Assembly (NCBI GenBank): GCA_037130365.1
Contig: JBAXTE010000016.1
Coordinates: forward strand, 21,601 to 85,600
Reading direction: 5' to 3'
Origin: JBAXTE01 sp037130365
GTDB lineage: Bacteria > Bacteroidota > Bacteroidia > Bacteroidales > WCHB1-69
Length of the DNA stretch: 64,000 nt
Below are positions 43,348-51,441 of the stretch, piece after piece. The notes under the pieces were generated by a model. It was not told the origin of the DNA and did not search any database. It saw only the letters and a list, made by a program, of their open reading frames with translations. A program made the translations under genes and the position numbers. Within the stretch, counting starts at the first letter, position 1. Every line of letters starts with the position of its first letter.

Positions 43348-46071
43348 TCACGCTTTCTCCACCCTGATCACTGAATATTTAAATGGTGCAATCTTCGACA
43401 AAGGGTCTTGCTCGTTCCGAGTGAGTGCATTTACTGGCGATTCGTGGAAGTGCCACGGCATAAATGCTTCACCAGGTAAAACACCATCGTTTACGGCAGC
43501 TTTTGTGGTAATCTTTCCCCTGGGGGATGTCACAGTAACCATTTCACCGTCTTTTATGCCAATTTTTAGCGCATCTTCGGTGTGAATAATGATAAACGAT
43601 TCGTTTGAATATGCATTCAACAACTCACTTTTGCGAGAGAGAGTGGCGGAGTGATACTGAAACAGCATCCGACCAGAATTTAAAACCATAGGGAATTCTG
43701 CAGATGGAGTTTCGCTTTGAGGCATATATTCCACCGGAAATAATTTTGCCTTTCCAGAAGGTGTGTTGAATTTGTCTAAAAACATAGTAGAAGTACCATG
43801 ATGATTTTCGTCAGGACAAGGCCATTGAATTCCTTCATAATCGATTCGCTGATAGCTGATTCCAGACACAATTGGTGCTGCCAGAGCAATTTCCTTAAAT
43901 ATATCGGAAGCGGAAGTATAATCTCCAAGATTTACACCCATTTTTTTTGAAATTTCGTAGGTAATCATCCAGTCTTCACGTGCTTCACCAGGAGAGTTAA
44001 TTACTTTTCGCAAACGCAACACCCGACGATCGCTGTTCACGACGGTTCCATCTTTTTCGAATAGCGATGCAGCGGGCAAAATAACATCCGCATATTGAGA
44101 TGTTTCGGTCTCAAAAATATCTTGAACAACTAAAAATTCTATGCTTTTGAGTGCTTCAATCGTGTGTTTTTGGTTTGGGTCAGTAATTACGGGGTTTTCA
44201 CCCATAATATATAGCGCTTTCACTCGACCATCGTGGGTCGCATCCATAATTTCCAAGGTAGTCAACCCAGGAATTGGGTCGAGACTTTCGTATGGAACAT
44301 CCCAAATTTTGGCAACCCGTTTTCTGTTTTCATCGTTGATAACAGGAATATAACCGGGATAGTTTACCGGACTGGCGCCCACATCGGTAGCACCTTGTAC
44401 ATTATTTTGTCCTCGGGGAGGATTTATTCCGCATAATTCGCGACCGATTTTCCCAGAAATCAAACACAGGTTGATGAGCGAAAATACATTATTGGTCCCT
44501 ACTGTTTGCTGACTCATGCCCATTCCAGTGGCTATCAAAGCTGTGGAAGCAGAAGTGTACATCTTTGCAACAGCATAAAGTTTCTCTTTGGCCACGCCAG
44601 TAATCTCTTCGGTGACTTCAGGTGTGTATTTTTCGACCATTTCCTTTAGCAACTCAAAGGATTCCAAACCACCTTCAACACGCTGAGAAATAAAATCGGA
44701 GTCAATCCAGTTTTCTTTAATAATGATATGCATTAGCCCGTTTAATAGCGCCACATCAGTAGCCAATTTAGGCTGTAACCAGATGTCAGCGTATTTAACC
44801 AGTGGAGTCCAACGTGGATCTACCACGATTATTTTTTGACCACGGGCTTTACCTCTTTTTACATAAGTGGCTGTAACTGGGTGTGTTTCAATAATGTTGT
44901 TTCCAATCACAAAAAGGCAATCGGTGTTTTCAAAATCCTGAATTGAATTACTGCCCGCACCATCTCCAAATGCTTTAATCATAGCCGTAACTGTTGATGC
45001 ATGGCACAATCGAGTACAATAATCGATGTTGTTGCTGCCAAAAGTAAGACGAATAAACTTCTGAAAAATGTAGTTATCTTCGTTGGAGCATTTGGCGGAG
45101 CTGTATCCTGCCAATGCTTTTGCGCCATTTTTTGCTTTAATTTCACTGAAACGTAGTGCGACATAATCCAATGCCTCTTCCCAAGAAGCCTGCTCAAACA
45201 CCCCATTTCGTTTAATTAATGGATGGGTTAATCGCTTTTTGCTATTTGCATATTGATATCCAAAACGTCCTTTTACGCATAATCTGCCATCGTTGGGTAG
45301 GATATTTTCCACGCCATCAATTCTAACAATGGTGTTGTTTTTAACCATTACTTCGGTTTGACAACCCACACCACAGTAAGGACATGTTGTAATTACCTTT
45401 TCAATAGCTTCTTCCACATTGATGATTTCACGAAATGGTTTTTCTACAATGGCACCAGTAGGACAAAGCTGAATACATTCACCACATCCATCACATTCCG
45501 AATTTTTCCACTCACCATAACCGGCAACAATATATTTACTTATTCCGCGATCGGCAAAGCTTAAAACACCTTTGCCCTGAATTTCTTCACACGCTTTAAT
45601 GCAACGGAAACATTTAATGCATTTTGATGAATCATAGGTTAAAACGGGAGATGAATCGTCAAAAACTTGAGGAATATTTTGCCAAATATTTTTTATTGAT
45701 CGTTGCTCTGGCGTATCAATATTGTATCGTTTAATGAGTGGTCTAATTTCGTCTTCGTAACTACCATCATACATTTCGTTGTGTTCGGCCAGCAGATATG
45801 ACAAAGTGTGGCGACGATTCTGTTCCAACTCCTCATCAAATGCGGTTACTTTCAACCCATCTTTAACGGTCACTGTACATGACATTATTACACCAGGTGA
45901 ATTTTCAATTTTTACAACACATAACCGGCAAGCGCCAGTGGGAGTTAGCTTGTGATGAAAACACAGTCCAGGAATATTAAATCCATTCTTACGGGCAACT
46001 TGTAAAAGATTAGATCCCTCTTCGGCTTGGATTTGTTTGCCGTCTATTTCTATTTGAACAAGTTTCTTCAT
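43348..46071 (-). CDS. fdsA: NAD-dependent formate dehydrogenase, molybdopterin (alpha) subunit
   Basis: This 907-aa catalytic subunit oxidises formate to CO2 (or the reverse) at a bis-MGD molybdenum/tungsten centre. Domains: N-terminal [2Fe-2S] ferredoxin-like (about 1-80; CFHHKLTPTGACRLC), a His/Cys cluster region, two [4Fe-4S] motifs (CIKCFRCIKACEE, CDGCGECIQLCPTGA). Next come the cluster before the Mo domain (CPYCGVGCQTE ... GRLCVKGRFGY) and molybdopterin domains. The metal ligand is Cys356 in YCTRLCHAST, i.e. Cys rather than selenocysteine, followed by the conserved His. Its start overlaps the NuoF-like gene by 4 nt. The layout matches FdsA/FdhF-type soluble enzymes. The assignment as formate dehydrogenase rests on the motif and operon partners. 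Confidence 0.92.
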   Translation of the reverse strand: MKKLVQIEIDGKQIQAEEGSNLLQVARKNGFNIPGLCFHHKLTPTGACRLCVVKIENSPGVIMSCTVTVKDGLKVTAFDEELEQNRRHTLSYLLAEHNEMYDGSYEDEIRPLIKRYNIDTPEQRSIKNIWQNIPQVFDDSSPVLTYDSSKCIKCFRCIKACEEIQGKGVLSFADRGISKYIVAGYGEWKNSECDGCGECIQLCPTGAIVEKPFREIINVEEAIEKVITTCPYCGVGCQTEVMVKNNTIVRIDGVENILPNDGRLCVKGRFGYQYANSKKRLTHPLIKRNGVFEQASWEEALDYVALRFSEIKAKNGAKALAGYSSAKCSNEDNYIFQKFIRLTFGSNNIDYCTRLCHASTVTAMIKAFGDGAGSNSIQDFENTDCLFVIGNNIIETHPVTATYVKRGKARGQKIIVVDPRWTPLVKYADIWLQPKLATDVALLNGLMHIIIKENWIDSDFISQRVEGGLESFELLKEMVEKYTPEVTEEITGVAKEKLYAVAKMYTSASTALIATGMGMSQQTVGTNNVFSLINLCLISGKIGRELCGINPPRGQNNVQGATDVGASPVNYPGYIPVINDENRKRVAKIWDVPYESLDPIPGLTTLEIMDATHDGRVKALYIMGENPVITDPNQKHTIEALKSIEFLVVQDIFETETSQYADVILPAASLFEKDGTVVNSDRRVLRLRKVINSPGEAREDWMITYEISKKMGVNLGDYTSASDIFKEIALAAPIVSGISYQRIDYEGIQWPCPDENHHGTSTMFLDKFNTPSGKAKLFPVEYMPQSETPSAEFPMVLNSGRMLFQYHSATLSRKSELLNAYSNESFIIIHTEDALKIGIKDGEMVTVTSPRGKITTKAAVNDGVLPGEAFMPWHFHESPVNALTRNEQDPLSKIAPFKYSVIRVEKA

Positions 46072-47306
46072 AATAAAATGTCATTTTTGAAATAATTAAT
46101 ACACGAGCGAATCGGCAAAATCGGGCTTTGTCCTAAGGGACACAATGAATTTTTTGCAATATATTCCGCTTCAGACTGCATCCACATTAAATCGGTTTCC
46201 GTAAGATTTTCTTTTTTTATGGTGTCTGCTAATAGTGCAGTTCCGATTCTACATGGAACACATTTTCCACAAGATTCATGCTTGAAAAATGAGAGAATGG
46301 AGGTGAGCAATTCGTGGATATTGGTTTTGTTGTCAATTACAATAACTGCTCCTGAGCCCATAGTGGCCTGATGTGCTTTCAGCGTTTCGTATGCCAATGG
46401 GACATCAAGTAGGGTTGCATCCACAAATGTACCTGCTGCACCTCCTAATAAAGCTCCTTTAAATTCAAGATTTTCTTTCATTCCACCCGAAATTTCAAAA
46501 ATCAGTTCGCGAAGAGTCACGCCCATAGGAAGTTCAAACACTCCTGTTTTGAACACATTTCCGCTCACACAAAACAATTTTGTTCCTTTAGATTCTGTTG
46601 TACCAATTTTCGAATAGGCTTCAATTCCGTTATTCATAATGAAAGGAAGATGCGAAAATGTCTCTACATTATTTATTAATGTTGGCAATCCCCACAAACC
46701 TTTCTCCGCAGGAAACGGAGGTTTTATTCTTGGATAACCACGTTTCCCTTCGAGAGATTCAATCATGGTAAGTTCTTCACCACATAGATATGAGCCAGCA
46801 CCAAGGAACACTTTCATATCGAATGAAAATCCAGAACCTAAAATATTTTTTCCTAAATAACCATTTTTGTAACAAGAATCAATCGCATTTTTCATATTTT
46901 TAATCGATTGATGGTACTCTCCACGAAGATAAATATATCCATATTTAGCTCCAATAGCATAGCCAGCAAGCATAATTCCTTCAATCAACAAAAATGGATC
47001 AGTTTCGATAATGAATCTGTCTTTAAAGGTTCCAGGCTCTCCTTCGTCTGCATTACAGATTACAAAGCGAACATCATGATCACTCAGCGAATTACTAGCA
47101 AATCTTTGCTTAATTCCAGTCGGAAAACCGGCTCCTCCACGACCACGAAGTCCAGATTTTTCAACTTTTTCAAGTAACTCAATCGGTTGAAAAGTGAACG
47201 CTTTTTTAATTGCTAAAAATCCGTCTGTGTTTATAAAATCATCAATCGATAATGGATTGACTTTCCCTAACCGTTGTAATGAAATATTTGGAAATAGTTC
47301 TATCAT
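46068..47306 (-). CDS. fdsB: formate dehydrogenase beta subunit, NuoF-like (NAD/FMN/4Fe-4S)
   Basis: This 412-aa diaphorase subunit passes electrons to NAD+. The FMN/NADH motifs are GLRGRGGAGFPTGIKQRF and CNADEGEPGTFKDR, then GAGSYLCGEETALI-type here GAGSYLCGEELTMIESLEG. The [4Fe-4S] site is SCGKCVPCRIGTALL followed by a distal Cys (NSLCPLGQ). It lacks the long thioredoxin-like N-terminal extension found in HoxF/FdsB fusions, because that function is in the next gene. It overlaps both neighbours by 4 nt. Confidence 0.92.
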   Translation of the reverse strand: MIELFPNISLQRLGKVNPLSIDDFINTDGFLAIKKAFTFQPIELLEKVEKSGLRGRGGAGFPTGIKQRFASNSLSDHDVRFVICNADEGEPGTFKDRFIIETDPFLLIEGIMLAGYAIGAKYGYIYLRGEYHQSIKNMKNAIDSCYKNGYLGKNILGSGFSFDMKVFLGAGSYLCGEELTMIESLEGKRGYPRIKPPFPAEKGLWGLPTLINNVETFSHLPFIMNNGIEAYSKIGTTESKGTKLFCVSGNVFKTGVFELPMGVTLRELIFEISGGMKENLEFKGALLGGAAGTFVDATLLDVPLAYETLKAHQATMGSGAVIVIDNKTNIHELLTSILSFFKHESCGKCVPCRIGTALLADTIKKENLTETDLMWMQSEAEYIAKNSLCPLGQSPILPIRSCINYFKNDILL

Positions 47307-47785
47307 AGCTCTGTTTGTTTGATATTCAACAAGATCTCTTCTAATTTTTTCAAGTTTAAATCAGTATAAACCTCTTCGTTAATAATCATAGAAGGTGCTT
47401 TACCACATCTACCAAGGCATTCACAAAGTTCAAGCGTAAATAATCCGTCTTGCGAAGTTAAATTAGCTTCCAGTTGCCAATTGCTTTTTAAGTAATCAAC
47501 CAATTTTGCAGAACCCATCATTTGGCATACAGGAGATTTACACAACCGAATAAGATATTTTCCTCGTGGTGTTACGCTGAACATGCTGTAATAGGTAACA
47601 ATACCAAATAATTGTCCTTTGGTTATATTGAAATATTTAGACGTAAAATTCAGGATTTCCTCGCTGAGATAGTGTTGTGGATGCTTGTTTTGCAATTCAT
47701 GCAAAGCATTAATAATAAATTCCTTTTGAGGTTGAAATTGATCCAAAATGGATAGTATTTCTTCTTTATTTAATTCTTTTTGCAT
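47303..47785 (-). CDS. fdsG: formate dehydrogenase gamma subunit, NuoE-like (2Fe-2S)
   Basis: This protein of about 160 aa has a thioredoxin-like [2Fe-2S] fold. Cluster cysteines occur in RLCKSPVCQMMG and ELCECLGRCGKAPSMII. The start at 47785 (MQKELNKEE) is preferred; the one at 47797 adds four residues. The gene overlaps the end of mobA by 20 nt and fdsB by 4 nt. The order mobA-E-F-alpha implies one transcript and one soluble NAD-linked enzyme. Confidence 0.9.
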   Translation of the reverse strand: MQKELNKEEILSILDQFQPQKEFIINALHELQNKHPQHYLSEEILNFTSKYFNITKGQLFGIVTYYSMFSVTPRGKYLIRLCKSPVCQMMGSAKLVDYLKSNWQLEANLTSQDGLFTLELCECLGRCGKAPSMIINEEVYTDLNLKKLEEILLNIKQTEL

Positions 47786-48356
47786 AGGATTCAGCATTTA
47801 ATAAATCTTCCTGATAATTAATATTGAAAAATGCAACATCATAATCTATATCCAAAGGTACATTAAAATATCTCATATTGCATTTGGGAAACATTTCTCT
47901 AATTCGATAAATTTTATTATTTAACATCTCCTCAATCACAGGAAGCAATGTTTTATGATAAATAGCATGAAGTGGCTCTATCTTCTCTTGATATGTAGGA
48001 ATTAATATTTCACAGGGATTTTTTTGAATGCTTTGTATCATCAGCTCAATCAGTGGTGCTGATAAAAAAGGCATATCGCACGAAAAGACAAAAATGTATG
48101 GCGTCTCGGCAAACGAAAGAGCAGCATGAATTCCAGCTAATGGTCCAGCTTCTTGATAAGAATCTTTGGTCGATTTTATTTCAGAATATTCTTCCGGATG
48201 ATTTGTGACTACAAAAACATCTTTAAAAACCAGTTTTAATACCGACAGTTGTTTCTGAAATATAGTCTGATTATCAACAGATAGCCACGATTTATTCATC
48301 CCGCCAATGCGAGAATTTTTACCTCCGGCTATAATGGCTGCTGAAATATTCTGCAT
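47766..48356 (-). CDS. mobA: molybdenum cofactor guanylyltransferase
   Basis: This 196-aa enzyme should attach GMP to molybdopterin to form the MGD cofactor that the formate dehydrogenase needs. The nucleotide-binding motif is AAIIAGGKNSRIGGMNKSWL; VFSCDMPFLSAPLIE is the metal-binding strand, and GPLAGIHAAL is the third block. It is first in the formate dehydrogenase operon and overlaps fdsG. The sulfurtransferase FdhD, also needed in most cases, is not in the window. Confidence 0.9.
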   Translation of the reverse strand: MQNISAAIIAGGKNSRIGGMNKSWLSVDNQTIFQKQLSVLKLVFKDVFVVTNHPEEYSEIKSTKDSYQEAGPLAGIHAALSFAETPYIFVFSCDMPFLSAPLIELMIQSIQKNPCEILIPTYQEKIEPLHAIYHKTLLPVIEEMLNNKIYRIREMFPKCNMRYFNVPLDIDYDVAFFNINYQEDLLNAESYAKRIK

Positions 48357-48392
48357 AATTCTTAATTATTTAAAAAAACTTAAAGGAATCAA

Positions 48393-48420
48393 CAATAGTA
48401 TAAACTTCAAAATTGCCAAA
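48393..48420 (-). promoter_or_regulatory. weak promoter candidate for the formate dehydrogenase operon
   Basis: On the minus strand TTTG (48417-48420), 16 nt, TACTATTG (48393-48400) resembles the -33/-7 pattern with one mismatch in the -7 box. It lies about 37 nt before the mobA ATG. Confidence 0.3.
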
Positions 48421-48474
48421 TTGTTTAAACTAAATTCACAGAGTTTTAAAGAATAAAGTAAATAAAAAATACTT

Positions 48475-48535
48475 GGGCGTGCCCTCGCCAAATAGCACCA
48501 GGGCGAGGTCGGGCAATTTACTGCAATCTTTTTTC
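48475..48535. repeat. GC-rich structured element, possibly of a recurrent Bacteroidota type
   Basis: TGCCC-TCGCC pairs with GGCGA...GGGCA around an 11-nt loop, with a 4-nt bulge. A T-run follows on the plus strand (48529-48534) and another T-rich stretch on the minus strand. From memory such GGGCGTGCCC...GGTCGGGC...CAATCTTTTTT sequences recur in Bacteroidota genomes; this was not checked. Confidence 0.45.
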
Positions 48536-48549
48536 TAAATTTCGGGTGT

Positions 48550-48582
48550 AATGGGCAGGCGACTTAGAGTCGCCTGCCCATT
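48550..48582. repeat. 15-bp perfect hairpin with 3-nt loop
   Basis: AATGGGCAGGCGACT (48550-48564) and AGTCGCCTGCCCATT (48568-48582) pair completely around TAG. No T-run follows on either strand, so it is not a simple terminator. Confidence 0.8.
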
Positions 48583-48809
48583 TATAACCACAAGAAAGAA
48601 AAAAGGATTTCCGTTTCTATCCCTCACGCAAAAGGAAAAGATCAATGTTTTTAATTTTATATTCGTTGGGATATGATAATAATGGAATATCAATTACGAG
48701 TTGTCATAATTTGTTATTCTAAAAAATCTAAAAAAAAAGTAAATACACTTAATATGAGTCTTGAAAAGTTTAATTTCAATTCTCCTAAAATGAATTAAGC
48801 TAACTTTCG

Positions 48810-49442
48810 TCAGAATATTTGCACCGCAAGTTTTTCCTTCAAGTCATCTTCCCTCATTGATATACCACCTTTAGAATTGTTTGCTTTTCTAACCATTTGC
48901 GGATTGGGGATCGACATACCGACATTGGATTCAATTGGGCTGGAATTGGATTCAGTTATTGATGGGTTAATTGAATCCTTATAAAAAAGAGCACTTTGAA
49001 GCTTTTTGTGATTTTTTGGGCATTCTGTTTCAACATAGACCGTATCAATAACACGTTTTTCTTTAATCAACGTGTCGATTTGAGTAAGGTATTTTGTGTT
49101 TTGTTTTGGATTCCATTGAAAAAGAATAAAACAAGTGGTTATCAATAGTGTAAAACTTGCAGCAACCAACCATAATGGGACTGGTCGATTGATAAAAATA
49201 TATTTATTTTTGGGTTTGTAATGAATTGCAAATGCAGTCATAATTGAGTCTTCAGCCTGTTTCTGTAAAAGCTCATTTTGAGGTTCCTTATTAAAAATAA
49301 ACTTCAATTGTTTCGTGTTGTATCGCATGTTTTGATACTCCATTTCTGAGATGCTTTCTGGCAGGAATCTTTTTTCAGAATCAGTCAGTTGGCTATATTC
49401 TTTAGTTAGGAGTAATTTTTCAATTATTTCGTAGTTTTTCAT
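48810..49442 (-). CDS. probable anti-sigma factor (single-pass membrane protein)
   Basis: This 210-aa protein has an N-terminal cytoplasmic part (1-95). It has one transmembrane helix at about 97-118 (PLWLVAASFTLLITTCFILFQW) and a periplasmic C-terminal part (about 119-210) with a Glu-Cys-Pro segment. It overlaps the ECF sigma gene by one base, the usual sigma/anti-sigma layout. A zinc-type HXXXCXXC motif is not present, so the assignment rests on layout and membrane topology. Confidence 0.7.
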   Translation of the reverse strand: MKNYEIIEKLLLTKEYSQLTDSEKRFLPESISEMEYQNMRYNTKQLKFIFNKEPQNELLQKQAEDSIMTAFAIHYKPKNKYIFINRPVPLWLVAASFTLLITTCFILFQWNPKQNTKYLTQIDTLIKEKRVIDTVYVETECPKNHKKLQSALFYKDSINPSITESNSSPIESNVGMSIPNPQMVRKANNSKGGISMREDDLKEKLAVQIF

Positions 49443-50026
49443 TATTGCTGATTTTTTAGATCGTAATGCGCCATTTTTATCGTGATACTTTTCAACGAAT
49501 AGAATATTTTTGATTTGACAGTTCCTTCAGGCAGATTGGAAATTTGTGCAATCTCTTTGATTGTGAGTTCTTCCCGAAATCTAAGAAGTAATAATTCTCT
49601 TACCTCTGGACTCAATTTTTCCATGATGCAGATAAGTTCGTGGGAGGCAAAATTGTAATCAATCTGCTCTTCTGTGAAATCATGGTGTACCGGAAAATTT
49701 AATGTTTCACACTTAATATACGTTTTCTCATGTTCGAGCCTTCTGAATTCATTTTTACACATATTGGCAGCAATAGAATAAATCCATGTTGACAATTTCT
49801 TTGTTTTATCGAATGATTCCCCATTTTCAATTATCTTAAGAAATAGGTCATGGGTGTAATCTGCAGCTTTGAATTTGTCAAAATTGAACATACAAGAAAA
49901 GTAATAGTCCAGTCTGCCTGCATAACGTTTATATAATTCTGCGAAAGCAGCTTTACTCCCACGAGCAGACTGAACCATCAACTCTTCATCATTTAATTTT
50001 GGGTATGTATTATTAAACAATTTCAT
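49442..50026 (-). CDS. ECF-type RNA polymerase sigma factor
   Basis: This 194-aa sigma-70-family factor has region 2 at about 12-90 (SKAAFAELYKRYAGRLDYYFSCMF, YTHDLFLKIIE, LSTWIYSIAANMCKNEFRR). Region 4 lies at about 125-185 (LSPEVRELLLLRFREELTIKEIAQISNLPEGTVKSKIFYSLKSI). Regions 1.1 and 3 are absent, as expected for the ECF class. It lies 15 nt after the secreted protein gene and overlaps the probable anti-sigma gene by 1 nt. All three are likely one operon, possibly controlled by the factor itself. Confidence 0.93.
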   Translation of the reverse strand: MKLFNNTYPKLNDEELMVQSARGSKAAFAELYKRYAGRLDYYFSCMFNFDKFKAADYTHDLFLKIIENGESFDKTKKLSTWIYSIAANMCKNEFRRLEHEKTYIKCETLNFPVHHDFTEEQIDYNFASHELICIMEKLSPEVRELLLLRFREELTIKEIAQISNLPEGTVKSKIFYSLKSITIKMAHYDLKNQQ

Positions 50027-50041
50027 TTGCCAAAATTGAAT

Positions 50042-51229
50042 CTACTTTTGCTTTTTTAATTCCAGGATATACTCGAAATACTCTTTGTTCTCCGCTTTTT
50101 GCGTAATCAGAATCATTAAGTCCAAAATAGAATCGGCTTTGGATTTTTCTCCAGATGTTTTATAGTGATTGTAAAGCTGTGTGAATGGAAGCAAATAACA
50201 TAAACTAGTTTGAGAAACCATTCCTGAACTAACGTCATTCAAAAGTGGTTTTTTGATATAATCGAGTAGATATGTTTGTTCGAAATTTCGCTTAATTACC
50301 GCAATGTTGTCATATCTTTCAGAACTGTATTTATACGCCAGTCCCTCAAGGTAAAGACTATCTTGAATAAAGTTGTAATTGCTTGGTTGCATAGCTGACG
50401 AGAAATATATCGGGCGATTGTGTGAATTTTTTAAAATATGCATTATGATTGCTTGTGTGAATTTTTCATAACTACCACATTCTTGAATGGTTATTGTGAA
50501 TGCGGGCATTTTTAAATCAGCAATTGTTTTATTGCGAAATTTGTCTACGGATAAAAACGAGACTAATATCACTTTTATATCGGTCCGAATACTTTTAACT
50601 TGCTGTAGCCATTCTTTTTGGTAAAAGTCGTTATCCCCATCCACAAATATGATTGCATTTGAATCCAATCCGGCGATCATGTTATAATTCCATGTAATCA
50701 ACCCTTGGGAAGGAGTTTCGGTTTCAAACCATCTTTTCAGTATTGGTGGAACTTTTTCGTTTTCTCCCCTGAGAAGATATGCAGCAATCAGATCAGACAT
50801 CCCTTCTGGCCTATTCGGGTCAATTTGATATGCCTTTTCGATGTAATTGAATTTGTTTTCTGCATCATTTCCAGAGGCGTAATACATCAAATGGTTGTAT
50901 TCGAATGAATTGGGAATGTACTTTTTCATTTGACTCAGTATGGGTTTGGTGATTGAATCCATAATTTGCCATTTATTCTGATTAAATACCGAGTCGCCGT
51001 TGCACATCAAAATTGAATATCTGGTTGCTCTGTAATAATTGCTCCAGGCATTAGCATTCTTTTTGTTTTTCTGTGTCTCTTTCTTCCATATGTTTGCCTG
51101 TGTCTTGTACCATTCGCAGGGTCGAGATTCTTTTGCAAAAGAGATTATTTTTTCCGGTTTTTGGGCAATGCTATTTAAAGTTAAAAATATTACGGCTAAA
51201 ATACTTATAATTAAGGCTTTAATTCTCAT
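50042..51229 (-). CDS. secreted protein resembling the extracytoplasmic C-terminal part of DUF2723 proteins
   Basis: This 395-aa protein has a signal peptide (1-22, NSIAQ). The first ~170 residues are helical repeats of TPR type (YNHLMYYASGNDAENKFNYIEKAYQIDPNRPEG). The middle motif AIIFVDGDNDFYQKEWLQQVKSIRTDIKVILVSFL matches, from memory, the GDNDTFPLWYLQEVEGxRxDVRVxNLSLL block of DUF2723 (PMT-like) membrane proteins. NRPIYFSSAM...LEGLAYKY matches their RPIYFA...LEGLAYR block. The membrane glycosyltransferase half is absent, so this is a free-standing soluble version. It is first in the sigma/anti-sigma operon. The role is unknown; envelope sensing is a guess. Confidence 0.7.
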   Translation of the reverse strand: MRIKALIISILAVIFLTLNSIAQKPEKIISFAKESRPCEWYKTQANIWKKETQKNKKNANAWSNYYRATRYSILMCNGDSVFNQNKWQIMDSITKPILSQMKKYIPNSFEYNHLMYYASGNDAENKFNYIEKAYQIDPNRPEGMSDLIAAYLLRGENEKVPPILKRWFETETPSQGLITWNYNMIAGLDSNAIIFVDGDNDFYQKEWLQQVKSIRTDIKVILVSFLSVDKFRNKTIADLKMPAFTITIQECGSYEKFTQAIIMHILKNSHNRPIYFSSAMQPSNYNFIQDSLYLEGLAYKYSSERYDNIAVIKRNFEQTYLLDYIKKPLLNDVSSGMVSQTSLCYLLPFTQLYNHYKTSGEKSKADSILDLMILITQKAENKEYFEYILELKKQK

Positions 51230-51441
51230 GATTATTGTGTTTAAATTAAAAATTTGCGATGACTATGGAACGTTCACAACAAATGATACACTTAACCTAG
51301 ACAAACGTTCAGATGAATTTAAAAAATCTCAAAATATTTAATGCTTTGAAGTATTTATCATGATTGAAATGTCAGTTGTTTTAGCAACAATCATTGAAAA
51401 TTACAGGTATGTATAAATAATTTGTTTGATAAAATAATGTT

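Larger units (their letters stand above)
48357..48809. other. 453-nt gene-free region with two strong hairpins
   Basis: It contains the GGGCGTGCCC...GGTCGGGC element (48475-48535) and the 15-bp hairpin at 48550-48582. Both are much richer in GC than the surroundings. No gene is seen. The region separates the anti-sigma gene from the formate dehydrogenase operon, both read on the minus strand. Confidence 0.55.
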
